This document shows, piece by piece, positions 6,516 through 16,961 of a stretch of DNA of 19,625 nucleotides. A model generated the notes under the pieces. It did not search any database. It saw only the letters and a list, made by a program, of their open reading frames with translations, and was not told the origin of the DNA. The stretch covers positions 1 through 19,625 of the forward strand of contig DATGKK010000047.1 of assembly GCA_035294725.1 (NCBI GenBank). Reading direction: 5' to 3'. A program made the translations under genes and the position numbers. Position 1 is the first letter of the stretch. The number at the start of each line of letters is the position of its first letter. The stretch is from DATGKK01 sp035294725. GTDB taxonomy: Bacteria; Actinomycetota; Acidimicrobiia; Acidimicrobiales; Bog-793.

Positions 6516-7664
6516 TCAGGCGCCACCCTCGTGCTCGCGGCGGTAGCGGAGGTAGGCGGCGATGAGGTCGTCCAGGTCGCCGTCGAGCACGGCCTCGACG
6601 TTGCCCGTCTCGTAGCCGGTGCGGAGGTCCTTCACCTGCTGGTAGGGCGCGAGCACGTAGGAGCGGATCTGGTTGCCCCAGGCCACCTCGGTCTGGGGAC
6701 CCGTCAGCGCGTTCATCTCGGCCCGGCGCTCCTCGCGCTGGCGCTCGGCCAGCTTGGCAGCGAGGATCTGCATCGCCCTTGCCTTGTTCTGGTGCTGGCT
6801 GCGTTCGTTCTGGCACGACACGACGATCCCGGTCGGCAGGTGGGTGATGCGGATGGCCGAGTCGGTCACGTTGACGTGCTGCCCGCCGGCCCCAGAGGAG
6901 CGGTAGGTGTCGATCCTCAGCTCCTTCTCGTCGATCTGGACCTCCTCGCCCGCGTCCTCGATGAAGGGCGTGACCTCGAGGGAGGCGAAGCTCGTCTGGC
7001 GCCGGTGCTGGGCGTCGAAGGGCGACATCCGCACGAGGCGATGGACCCCCCGCTCGGCCGACAAGAGGCCGTAGGCGTGCCGGCCCCGGACGATGAAGGT
7101 GGCCGACAGTATCCCCGCCTCCTGCCCCGGCGAGACCTCGTCGATCTCGACCTCGAAGCCGTGCCGCTCCGCCCACCGCTCGTACATGCGGAGCATCATC
7201 TCGGCCCAGTCCTGGGCATCGGTGCCGCCGGCGCCGCCGTGGATCTCGCCGATCGCGTCCCGCTCGTCGAACTCGCCCGAGAACAGGCTCCGCAGCTCGA
7301 TCTCGTCGAGTGCCTTCGCGAGCCCCTGGAGGCTGCTCGCCACCTCGGGTGTCGACTCCTCGATCGCCTCGCCGCCCTCCTCGAGCGCGAGCGCCCACAG
7401 CACCTCGGCGTCGCTGAGGCGACGCTCGAGGTCCGCGATCAGGTCGAGGTCGGCCTTGGCCCGTCCGTACTCGGTGTTGACCTTGCGCGCCCGCTCCGGG
7501 TCGGACCAGAGATCTGGCTCGGCGATCTGCGCCTCGAGCTCGGCGAGGCGAGCCGACAGCTCGCCGATGCGCAGGTAGCCCTTCGCCGCCTCGAGCCGCT
7601 CCCGCAGCTCCTTCAGCCTGGCTTCGAAGTCAGGACGCGACGCGTCGGCAGCACCCGGTGCCAT
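6516..7664 (-). CDS. prfB: Peptide chain release factor 2 (RF2)
   Basis: Recognises UGA and UAA stop codons on the ribosome and triggers hydrolysis of peptidyl-tRNA. The 382-residue protein has the RF2 anticodon-like tripeptide SPF at 214-216 and the GGQ catalytic loop at 260-262 (SSGAGGQHVNV). The coiled N-terminal domain occupies about 10-110. The reading frame is continuous from ATG 7664: the internal TGA and +1 frameshift that autoregulate prfB in Escherichia coli and many other bacteria are absent. The ATG is 3 bases after the secA stop (TGAGCCATG), so translation is probably coupled to secA. ftsE follows after 152 bases. Confidence 0.96.
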   Translation of the reverse strand: MAPGAADASRPDFEARLKELRERLEAAKGYLRIGELSARLAELEAQIAEPDLWSDPERARKVNTEYGRAKADLDLIADLERRLSDAEVLWALALEEGGEAIEESTPEVASSLQGLAKALDEIELRSLFSGEFDERDAIGEIHGGAGGTDAQDWAEMMLRMYERWAERHGFEVEIDEVSPGQEAGILSATFIVRGRHAYGLLSAERGVHRLVRMSPFDAQHRRQTSFASLEVTPFIEDAGEEVQIDEKELRIDTYRSSGAGGQHVNVTDSAIRITHLPTGIVVSCQNERSQHQNKARAMQILAAKLAERQREERRAEMNALTGPQTEVAWGNQIRSYVLAPYQQVKDLRTGYETGNVEAVLDGDLDDLIAAYLRYRREHEGGA

Positions 7665-7667
7665 GGC

Positions 7668-10520
<2,853 letters not shown>

Positions 10521-10528
10521 GACCGGCC

Positions 10529-10534
10529 AGTCTA
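10529..10534 (-). promoter_or_regulatory. Putative -10 element of secA (leaderless start)
   Basis: TAGACT on the minus strand lies 8 bases before the secA GTG, within the 54-base miaB-secA gap. TTCTTG lies 17 bases further upstream as a poor -35 candidate. It would let secA-prfB be transcribed independently of miaB. Confidence 0.45.
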
Positions 10535-10574
10535 GAGGCGCGCTGGGCCGGCAAGAATGCGCCGGGGGCGCAGC

Positions 10575-12098
10575 TCAGGCCGAGGCGGACAGCCGAAGCG
10601 GCGTCCGGCGCCGCAGGGAGGGCGGCTCGAGGACGAGCAGGGTGCCCGAGAGGTGGTGCGGGGCGGCCGAGTCGATCCGCACCGAGGCGAAGCTCCCGGC
10701 CGGGACCTCGCCGGCGGGGTCGAAGTGGACGAGCTTGCCCTGGCGGGTCCGGCCCGTGAGGACCGCCCTATTGCGCCGCGACGGCCCCTCGACGAGGACC
10801 TCCTCCACGAGCCCGACCCGGCGCTGGTTCTTTGCGAGCGAGGAGCGCTCGACCACGACCTTCAAGCGCTCGAAGCGGTCTGCGACCTCGTCTCGACCCA
10901 CGAAGCGATCCTCCATCGCCGCGGCTCGCGTTCCCGGCCGAGGCGAGAAGATGAAGGTGTAGGCGCTGTCGTACTCGGCCTCGGCCACGACCTCGAGGGT
11001 CCGGAGGAAGTCCTGCTCGGTCTCGCCGGGGAACCCGACGATGATGTCGGTCGTGACGGCGAGGTCGTCGACGGCGGCCCTCGCGGCGGCGAGCCGCTCG
11101 AGGTATCGCTCGGCCGTGTAGCCACGGCGCATCTCGGCGAGCACGCGGTCGCTCCCCGACTGGAGCGGAAGGTGGAGCTGCTCGCAGACGGCCGGGGTCT
11201 CGGCCATGGCGGCGATCGTCTCGGGCCGGAGGTCCTTCGGGTGCGGGCTCGTGAAGCGGACCCTTCGGATGCCGGGCACGGTGCCCACTGCGCGGAGCAG
11301 GTCGGCAAAGAGCGGGCGGGCGGGATGGCGGGGGTCGCTCGCCCACAGGGCGCCGGCCGTCGCCGCATGAGTGGCAGGCTCGCCCGAGCGCCTGAGGGCG
11401 AGGGTGAGGTCGCGGCCATAGGAGTTCACGTTCTGGCCGAGGAGGGTGACCTCCACGACTCCGGCCCTCGCGAGGCGCTCGACCTCGGCGACGAGCTCGC
11501 CGAAGGGCCGCGAGACCTCGGGTCCGCGCACCGACGGCACGATGCAGAAGGCGCACGCGTTGTCGCAGCCCACCTGGACCGTCACCCAGGCGGCGTGCGG
11601 CAGATCGTCCCGGACCGCCATGGCGCTCGGGAAGTCGGTCCCCTCGGCGGCCGGCGCGTCGAGCACCTCGACCACGGTCGCGCCGGCGCGCGCGGACTCG
11701 TCGAGCAGCTCGACGACCCGCCCGACGTTGAAGGTCCCGAACACCGCGTCGACGTGGGGGGCGCGCGCCGCGAGCTCCTCCCGGTCCTTTTGGGCGAGGC
11801 AGCCGCCGACGGCGATCTGCATGCCGGGCCGCCGCTGGCGGAGCGACTTCAGGTGGCCGAGGGTGCCGTACAGCCGATCGTCCGCGTTCTGGCGGATGCA
11901 GCAGGTGTTGAGGACGACGACGTCGGCCTCCTCGACGTCGTCGGTGCGCTCCATGCCCTCGGCCCGCAACAGCGCCGCGATCCGCTCGGAGTCGTGCTCG
12001 TTCATCTGGCAGCCGAACGTGCGGACGAGGTACTTGCGCCCCTCGCTCCCGGGTCGCCCCGCCTCCTCGTTGAGCAGGCTCTCCTTCTCGGCACGCAC
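10575..12098 (-). CDS. miaB: tRNA-2-methylthio-N6-dimethylallyladenosine synthase MiaB
   Basis: Radical-SAM methylthiotransferase that converts i6A37 to ms2i6A37 in tRNAs reading UNN codons. It has 507 residues. The N-terminal domain holds the first iron-sulfur cluster ligands in TFGCQMNE (C30), NTCC (C66 or C67) and VGGCLAQ (C100). The radical-SAM motif CDNACAFC gives C178, C182 and C185. SPHPKDL, LPLQSGSDRVLAEMRRGY and TDIIVGFPGETEQDF are typical MiaB segments. A TRAM RNA-binding domain follows in the C-terminal part. A small insertion after VNSYGRDL (about 235-265) is somewhat variable in the family. The GTG start (12098-12096) lies 6 bases after a TATCCT box with no Shine-Dalgarno sequence. 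It diverges from nfo across 38 bases. Confidence 0.95.
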   Translation of the reverse strand: MRAEKESLLNEEAGRPGSEGRKYLVRTFGCQMNEHDSERIAALLRAEGMERTDDVEEADVVVLNTCCIRQNADDRLYGTLGHLKSLRQRRPGMQIAVGGCLAQKDREELAARAPHVDAVFGTFNVGRVVELLDESARAGATVVEVLDAPAAEGTDFPSAMAVRDDLPHAAWVTVQVGCDNACAFCIVPSVRGPEVSRPFGELVAEVERLARAGVVEVTLLGQNVNSYGRDLTLALRRSGEPATHAATAGALWASDPRHPARPLFADLLRAVGTVPGIRRVRFTSPHPKDLRPETIAAMAETPAVCEQLHLPLQSGSDRVLAEMRRGYTAERYLERLAAARAAVDDLAVTTDIIVGFPGETEQDFLRTLEVVAEAEYDSAYTFIFSPRPGTRAAAMEDRFVGRDEVADRFERLKVVVERSSLAKNQRRVGLVEEVLVEGPSRRNRAVLTGRTRQGKLVHFDPAGEVPAGSFASVRIDSAAPHHLSGTLLVLEPPSLRRRTPLRLSASA

Positions 12099-12104
12099 AC
12101 TGCG

Positions 12105-12110
12105 AGGATA
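12105..12110 (-). promoter_or_regulatory. Putative -10 element of miaB (leaderless start)
   Basis: TATCCT on the minus strand lies 6 bases before the miaB GTG. With only 38 bases to the divergent nfo start, the rest of this promoter must extend into the start of nfo. Confidence 0.5.
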
Positions 12111-12124
12111 CGCCCCTCACCCGG

Positions 12125-12130
12125 TACCGT
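12125..12130 (+). promoter_or_regulatory. Putative -10 element of nfo (leaderless start)
   Basis: TACCGT lies 6 bases before the nfo GTG at 12137. Its upstream half would overlap the miaB -10 box and the miaB start, so the two promoters probably cannot be occupied at the same time. Confidence 0.5.
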
Positions 12131-12136
12131 TGCCCG

Positions 12137-13156
12137 GTGCGCTTCGGGGCTCACCTGTCGGCGGCCGGGGGACTGCTGCCCGCGATCGGGCGGGCCGAGG
12201 AGATCGGGGCCGAGGTGATCCAGGTCCACACCCAGAGCCCCCGCGTATGGCGCCCGAACGACTACCCCCGAGAGGTGCTCGAGGCCTTTGCCGACCGGGT
12301 CCGGTCGCACCCGCGCATCTCCGAGACCGTGTGCCACGCGAGCTACCTCATCAACCTCGGCGGCAACGACCCGGTGCTGCTCGCGAAGTCACGCACCACC
12401 CTCGTCACGAACCTCGCCGTCGCAACCGGGATGGGCGCCTCCTCGCTCGTGCTCCACCTCGGGAGCCACCTCGGATCGGGCTTCGCCGCACGGCTGGCGG
12501 CAGTCGCTGCCGAGCTCAACAGCGCCCTCGACGCCGCCGAGGACCGGCTCGGCGGTCCGTGCTGCCGGCTCCTCATGGAGAACACCGCAGGGGCCGGAGG
12601 CACGATCGGCCGGGACGTGAGCGAGCTCGCCCAGGTGCTCGACGCAGCCGGCGGTGACGACCGCCTCGGCGTCTGCCTCGACACCCAGCACCTGTTCGCG
12701 GCCGGAACGGCCTTCGAGACCCTCGACGAGGCCGACGCGGTGGTGAGTGCCCTCGCCCGGTCGATCGGGCTCGACCGACTCGGCTGTGTGCACGTGAACG
12801 ACTCGAAGGTGCCCCTCGGTTCGGGACGGGACCGCCACGAGAACCTCGGCGAGGGCCTCCTCGGCCGCACCGCCCTCGGCGCGCTGCTCGGGCACCCCGC
12901 GCTCCAGGGGCTCCCGGCCGTGCTGGAAGTGCCCGGCGTCGAAGGGAAGGGGCCCGGCGCAGCCGACCTCGCCGTCGCGCGGGCGATCCACGCTGCCGGG
13001 CGGCGCCGGTGGCGGGCGCGGGAGCGTCGGGCCGGCCCGTCGGCCGGTCTCGCTACTCTGCCGCCTCCGCCAGCGCCTCGGCCAGCGCCGGGTGGACGAA
13101 CAGGCTCTCGGCGAGATCGAGGACCCGCAGGTTCGCCGTCACGGCGAGGGCGATGA
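12137..13156 (+). CDS. nfo: Endonuclease IV (AP endonuclease, Nfo), with C-terminal extension
   Basis: Zinc-dependent apurinic/apyrimidinic endonuclease of base-excision repair, TIM-barrel fold. All nine metal ligands known for the family can be placed: H67, H107, E148, D182, H185, H219, D232, H234 and E264, within motifs LHLGSH, LMENTAG, CLDTQH, VHVNDSK, HENLGEG and LEVPG. The barrel ends near residue 290, matching the usual length of about 280. A further 45 or so residues, rich in Arg, Pro and Gly, extend the protein to 339. This tail is encoded opposite the 3' end of lpdA, giving a 104-base convergent overlap. No in-frame stop occurs earlier. Start is GTG 12137, likely leaderless. The enzyme is certain; whether the tail has a function is open. 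Confidence 0.93.
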   Translation: MRFGAHLSAAGGLLPAIGRAEEIGAEVIQVHTQSPRVWRPNDYPREVLEAFADRVRSHPRISETVCHASYLINLGGNDPVLLAKSRTTLVTNLAVATGMGASSLVLHLGSHLGSGFAARLAAVAAELNSALDAAEDRLGGPCCRLLMENTAGAGGTIGRDVSELAQVLDAAGGDDRLGVCLDTQHLFAAGTAFETLDEADAVVSALARSIGLDRLGCVHVNDSKVPLGSGRDRHENLGEGLLGRTALGALLGHPALQGLPAVLEVPGVEGKGPGAADLAVARAIHAAGRRRWRARERRAGPSAGLATLPPPPAPRPAPGGRTGSRRDRGPAGSPSRRGR

Positions 13157-14414
13157 CGCTCACCAGCTCGGCCGCGTGCGCGCCGACGATGGAGCCGCCG
13201 AGGACGACGCCGGTGGCGGGGTCGGAGACAATCTTCACAAAGCCGCGGGTATCGCCGTCGATGAGGGCGCGGGAGTTGGCGGCGTACGGCACCTTCGTCA
13301 CCCGGATCTTGCGCCCGAGCGCGAAGGCCTCCGCCTCCGCGAGGCCGACGTCGGCGATCTCGGGCTCTGTGAAGATGGCCGAGGCCGCCTTGTCGTAGTC
13401 GAGGTGGCGGTGCTCACGGGTGTGAAGGCCCATGGCGTGCTCGGCGACCTTGTGGCCCTGGCTGAACGCGACCGAGGCGAGAGGGAGGCGGCCGGAGAGG
13501 TCGCCCGCCACGTAGATGTGCGGCACGTTGGACTGGCAGTGGTGGTTGACGGGGACGTGGCCGCTCGGCGAGCGCTCCACGCCAGCGGCCTCGAGGCCGA
13601 GGCCGTCGCTCGCCGGAACCGACCCGATGCACCACAGCGCGTGGCTGCCCTCGACTCGGCGTCCGTCGTCGCAGTGGATCGTGACGGCTTTCTCGCCCCG
13701 CTCGATCCCGACGGCCCGGGCGCCTTTGAGGAGCCGCACGCCCCGCTCGAGGAAGTCCGCCTCGAGGGCGGCCGCGACCTCGGGATCCTTCTGAGGGAGG
13801 ACCTGCTGGCGGGAGACGATGAGGCTGACCTCGGCGCCGAGCGAGCGGAACATGTGGACGAACTCGACCCCGGTCACTCCAGAGCCGACGACGACGAGAT
13901 GCTCGGGCACGACCGGTGGCGGGTAGGCCTGGCGAGTCGTGAGCACGCGCTCACCGTCCACCTCCGCCCAGTCCGGCACGCGCGGGAACGAGCCGGTGGC
14001 GAGCAGGACGGCGTCGGCGTCCAGGCGCTCGGGTGCCCCGCCGTCCTCCGGGAGGAGCTCGACCTCGTGAGGCCCGGCGAGGCGGCCCGTTCCCCGGAGG
14101 ATGCGGACGCCCTGGTACTCGAGCTGCTCGGTGAGCGAGAGGCTGAGCCGGCGCTCGATCTCGCGGACGCGGCGCCCTAGTGCGGCGAGGTCCACTTCCG
14201 GTTCCAACGCCGCAAGCCCGAGCACCTCGGCGCGGCGCGCCCGCGTGACGAGGCTGCCGGTGGCGATCATCGCCTTTGATGGGATGCAGTCCCACAAGTT
14301 GGCGGCGCCCCCCACGACATCTCGCTCGATGAGCACGACCTCGGCGCCGAGCCGAGCGGCGGTCTGAGCCGCCTGGACGCCGGCCGGGCCGGCACCGATC
14401 ACGACAAAGCGCAT
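13053..14414 (-). CDS. lpdA: LpdA-type flavoprotein, NAD(P)H quinone reductase of the pyridine nucleotide-disulfide oxidoreductase family
   Basis: A 453-residue FAD enzyme similar to mycobacterial LpdA (Rv3303c), which uses NAD(P)H to reduce quinones rather than lipoamide. The FAD motif GAGPAG is at 7-12, the second Rossmann motif is VVGSGVTGVEF, and the FAD-contact segment is IYVAGDLSG. In true disulfide reductases the redox pair lies in a CxxxxC motif; here the segment reads GGAANLWDCIPSK, with only the second cysteine (C43), just as LpdA has GGAAVLDDCVPSK. The C-terminal H441 and E446 (HPALAE) keep the acid-base pair of lipoamide dehydrogenases. The ATG at 14414 is preceded by GAGGG. TACGCT at 14482-14477 may be its -10 element. 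It shares 104 bases with nfo at the 3' ends. Confidence 0.86.
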   Translation of the reverse strand: MRFVVIGAGPAGVQAAQTAARLGAEVVLIERDVVGGAANLWDCIPSKAMIATGSLVTRARRAEVLGLAALEPEVDLAALGRRVREIERRLSLSLTEQLEYQGVRILRGTGRLAGPHEVELLPEDGGAPERLDADAVLLATGSFPRVPDWAEVDGERVLTTRQAYPPPVVPEHLVVVGSGVTGVEFVHMFRSLGAEVSLIVSRQQVLPQKDPEVAAALEADFLERGVRLLKGARAVGIERGEKAVTIHCDDGRRVEGSHALWCIGSVPASDGLGLEAAGVERSPSGHVPVNHHCQSNVPHIYVAGDLSGRLPLASVAFSQGHKVAEHAMGLHTREHRHLDYDKAASAIFTEPEIADVGLAEAEAFALGRKIRVTKVPYAANSRALIDGDTRGFVKIVSDPATGVVLGGSIVGAHAAELVSVIALAVTANLRVLDLAESLFVHPALAEALAEAAE

Positions 14415-14560
14415 GACGACCCTCGCCGCAGCTCACCGGCCGCCCGCCCGGAGGCGCTCAACTGGTCCACCGCAGCAGCGTAGGCCGCGCTGGGCTCGGC
14501 CTCCCGCGAGGACGAGGTGCCGTCGCCCGGGCCGGCCCTCCGAGCGGTCTCCCCGTGGCG

Positions 14561-15043
14561 CTAGCTCTTCACGCTGGTGCCGGAGCGAACGCGCGAGATC
14601 TTCTCAATCCGCTCGTCGAGCTCTGCCACAAATGCGGCGAGTCGCTCCTGGCGCTCGGCAGCCCGGCGCCGGAGAGCACCAAGGATCGTCGCCGCGTCAT
14701 CGAGGATGGCCTCCCGGCGCTCTTCGGGGGGGCCTGCCCGGTACTCCTCCCGCAGGCCGTCGAGGCGGTCCGTCGCCTGCAGGTGGCCGGCAATCTCGTC
14801 GAGGTCGAGGCCAAGCAGGTTCTGGAGCTCGCGGATGTGCCGGATCCGTTGGATCTCGTCCTCCGAATAGCGGCGCTGCCCGCTCCCACTCGACCGCTGG
14901 GAGCTCACGAGGCCGAGCTCCTCGTAGTAGCGGAGGGTGCGGGTCGTCGTGCCCGTGAGCTCAGCAGCCTCGCCGATGGAGAAGGCGGCGGCGCCGGTTG
15001 GAGCCTCGCCGGTTCCGGCAGGCTGGCGCCGGCCACCGGTCAC
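14561..15043 (-). CDS. MerR-family transcriptional regulator
   Basis: A 160-residue regulator. The MerR winged helix-turn-helix occupies about residues 20-90 (FSIGEAAELTGTTTRTLRYY, then GQRRYSEDEIQRIRHIRELQ). The rest is a long helix suited to antiparallel dimerisation, with no separate ligand-binding domain. The protein has no cysteine, so metal-thiol or Fe-S sensing of the classical MerR/SoxR kind is excluded. Its GTG start (15043-15041) overlaps the TGA of the MFS gene (GTGA), with GGGAGG 7 bases upstream. The coupling suggests it controls that exporter and itself. lpdA follows after 146 bases with no clear terminator. Confidence 0.9.
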   Translation of the reverse strand: MTGGRRQPAGTGEAPTGAAAFSIGEAAELTGTTTRTLRYYEELGLVSSQRSSGSGQRRYSEDEIQRIRHIRELQNLLGLDLDEIAGHLQATDRLDGLREEYRAGPPEERREAILDDAATILGALRRRAAERQERLAAFVAELDERIEKISRVRSGTSVKS

Positions 15044-16887
15044 GGCCGCGCCTCCCGGCTCCCACCGGCCGATGCCGGGACACGCCCGTGCCCACCGTTG
15101 CCCGCCACGAGCGGGAGCTCCTCCTCACCCTCGCTCGGGGACTCCTCGAGCGGCATAAGGGGCGAGCCGACCGCCTCGACCGCAGCCTCGGCGGGGGCCT
15201 CGTGGACGTACTTCTCGCCAGACAGCCAGGAGGCGACGGCGGCGACGAGGCAGGCGACGGCGGCGAAGTCGAACGCCTTGCGCAGGCCGGCCTGGAACGG
15301 GGTGGCGATGAGGGACGGGAAGAACCCGCGTCCGGTGACCTGGAGCGCATGGGCGTGGCTCAGGTGGTGGATCGAGCTGCCGAGCAGCACCCCGACGGGG
15401 TTGTAGCCGAGGAAGGCGGCGAACAGCGTCCCGACCGGCGGCAGGTGCGCGACCTCGGCGGCCTTCGCCCGGGGCAGGCCAGCTGCGAGGAGGCCGTGCT
15501 CGAGGTGGGACGGCAGCCCGGCGGCGAGGCCGAGCACCATCAGCGAGAAGAAGACGCCGATCGACAGCACCATGGCGGAGTTCTGGAAGGTGGTGCTCAT
15601 GCCGCCGCCGACGCCGCGCTGGTGAGGCGGGAGGCTGTTCATCACCTGGGCCCGGTTGGGCGAGGCGAACAGGCCCATCGCGGCGCCGAGGGCGAACAGC
15701 AAGAGCGCGAACCACACATAGGAGAAGTCGACCGGCAGCGACTCGATGCCGAGGAAGGCAGCGGCGGAGACGACCATGCCGAGGGTGGCAAAGGGTCGCG
15801 CCCCGAGGTGGTCGGAGAGCCAGCCCGAGACCGGCCCCGAGACGAGGAAACCGACGGTGAGCGGCACCATGTAGATGCCGGCCCACAGCGGCGTCTGCGA
15901 GAAGGAGTAGCCGTGCAGCGGGAGCCAGATCCCCTGCAGCCAGATGATCAGCATGAACATGAGCCCGCCCCGACCAAGCGACGAGAGCAGCGCGGCCACG
16001 TTCCCCATTGTGAACGATCGGATCCGGAACAGGGGCAGGTGGAACATCGGCTCCGCGACGCGACGCTCGATGACGACGAACACGACCAGCACGGCGACGC
16101 CGCCGGCGAGGCAGGAGATCACCATCGGGCTCGTCCAGCCCATCGTGTGACCACCGTAGGGCTGGATACCGTAGGTGATCCCTACGAGGACGGCGACGAG
16201 GCCGACCGCGAAGGTCACGTTGCCCCACCAGTCCAGCTTGGCGGGTCGGCGTTCGCCCCGTTCCTCGAGCTTGAGCCAGGCCCAGATCGTCCCGAAGAGC
16301 CCGAACGGCACGGAGACGAGGAAGACAAGGCGCCAGTCGACCGGCCCGAGGAGCCCGCCGATGACGAGGCCGATGAACGACCCGGCGATCGCCGCTACGT
16401 TGTTGATGCCGAGGGCGAGGCCGCGCTGGTTCGAGGGGAACGCATCGGTGAGGATGGCGGCGGTGTTCGCCATCAGCATCGCCGCGCCGAGCCCCTGCAC
16501 GACGCGCATGACGATGAGGTAAAGAGCACCGCTGCCGCCGTGGAACCAGACGATCGAGCACAGGATCGAGCCGAGCGTGAACACGGCGAAGCCGAGCTCG
16601 TACATCTTCACCCGGCCGTACATGTCGCCGATCCGCCCGAAGGTGACGACGAGCACCGCCGTCACGACGAGGAAGCCCATGAGCATCCAGAGCAGGTAGC
16701 TCACGTTGCCAGGGGCGAGCGGGTTCAGGTCGATCCCCCGGAAGATGTCGGGGAGGGCGATCAGGATGATCGAGGAATTGACCGTCGCCATCAGCATGCC
16801 GAGCGTCGTGTTCGAGAGGGCGATCCACTTGTAACGCTCGGGAGAATGGTGCGATCCGGTCGCGCGGGAGCGATGAAGGAGTGTCAT
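15040..16887 (-). CDS. MFS multidrug-type exporter, DHA2 (14-helix) family
   Basis: A 615-residue proton-coupled major facilitator related to EmrB/QacA. About fourteen hydrophobic helices can be counted between residues 20 and 560. Motif A is FGRIGDMYGRVKM (83-95) in the first cytoplasmic loop. A helix-5 antiporter-type motif lies around GSFIGLVIGGLLGPVDWR. The helix-1 motif usually written LDxTIVNVALP reads VNSSIILIALP here, with Asn37 in place of Asp. The last 55 residues form an acidic, probably cytoplasmic tail. Substrate cannot be told; drug, dye or metabolite export is the family expectation. The ATG (16887-16885) follows a TAACGT box by 9 bases. It forms an operon with the downstream MerR gene and diverges from the glycosyltransferase gene. 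Confidence 0.92.
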   Translation of the reverse strand: MTLLHRSRATGSHHSPERYKWIALSNTTLGMLMATVNSSIILIALPDIFRGIDLNPLAPGNVSYLLWMLMGFLVVTAVLVVTFGRIGDMYGRVKMYELGFAVFTLGSILCSIVWFHGGSGALYLIVMRVVQGLGAAMLMANTAAILTDAFPSNQRGLALGINNVAAIAGSFIGLVIGGLLGPVDWRLVFLVSVPFGLFGTIWAWLKLEERGERRPAKLDWWGNVTFAVGLVAVLVGITYGIQPYGGHTMGWTSPMVISCLAGGVAVLVVFVVIERRVAEPMFHLPLFRIRSFTMGNVAALLSSLGRGGLMFMLIIWLQGIWLPLHGYSFSQTPLWAGIYMVPLTVGFLVSGPVSGWLSDHLGARPFATLGMVVSAAAFLGIESLPVDFSYVWFALLLFALGAAMGLFASPNRAQVMNSLPPHQRGVGGGMSTTFQNSAMVLSIGVFFSLMVLGLAAGLPSHLEHGLLAAGLPRAKAAEVAHLPPVGTLFAAFLGYNPVGVLLGSSIHHLSHAHALQVTGRGFFPSLIATPFQAGLRKAFDFAAVACLVAAVASWLSGEKYVHEAPAEAAVEAVGSPLMPLEESPSEGEEELPLVAGNGGHGRVPASAGGSREARP

Positions 16888-16908
16888 TTCACGTCAACGT
16901 TAGCTGAA
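16888..16908. promoter_or_regulatory. Imperfect inverted repeat over the MFS/merR promoter (candidate operator)
   Basis: A 21-base element with outer arms TTCA and TGAA and further symmetric T/A positions inside. It contains the putative -10 box of the MFS gene, TAACGT at 16902-16897 on the minus strand, 9 bases before the ATG. Because a MerR regulator is encoded in the same operon, this is the natural place for its binding site. The symmetry is partial, so the call is tentative. Confidence 0.35.
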
Positions 16909-16961
16909 CCCGGCCCCCTCCGCGCCGCCTCTGCAGCCGACGACCCCTACGAGGCTCGCAG

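Noticed and set aside
4570..6546. Plus-strand frame rich in Asp/Glu/Arg opposite ftsX and ftsE
   Set aside because: The acidic repeats are the complement of Val/Ile-rich membrane codons in FtsX. ftsE and ftsX are certain, so this is a shadow.
6364..7398. Upstream extension of the ftsE reading frame
   Set aside because: The frame stays open through prfB on the same strand, but the FtsE family start and a good ribosome site are at 6363. The extra residues are Arg/Gly-rich and unlike any family.
14525..14545. GGGCCGGCCC palindrome between merR and lpdA as a terminator
   Set aside because: Short GC palindromes are expected by chance in this base composition, and no T-run follows.
15040..16887. 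MFS/MerR pair as a mobile resistance island
   Set aside because: No integrase, transposase, direct repeats or composition change was seen around it, so there is no sign of recent transfer.
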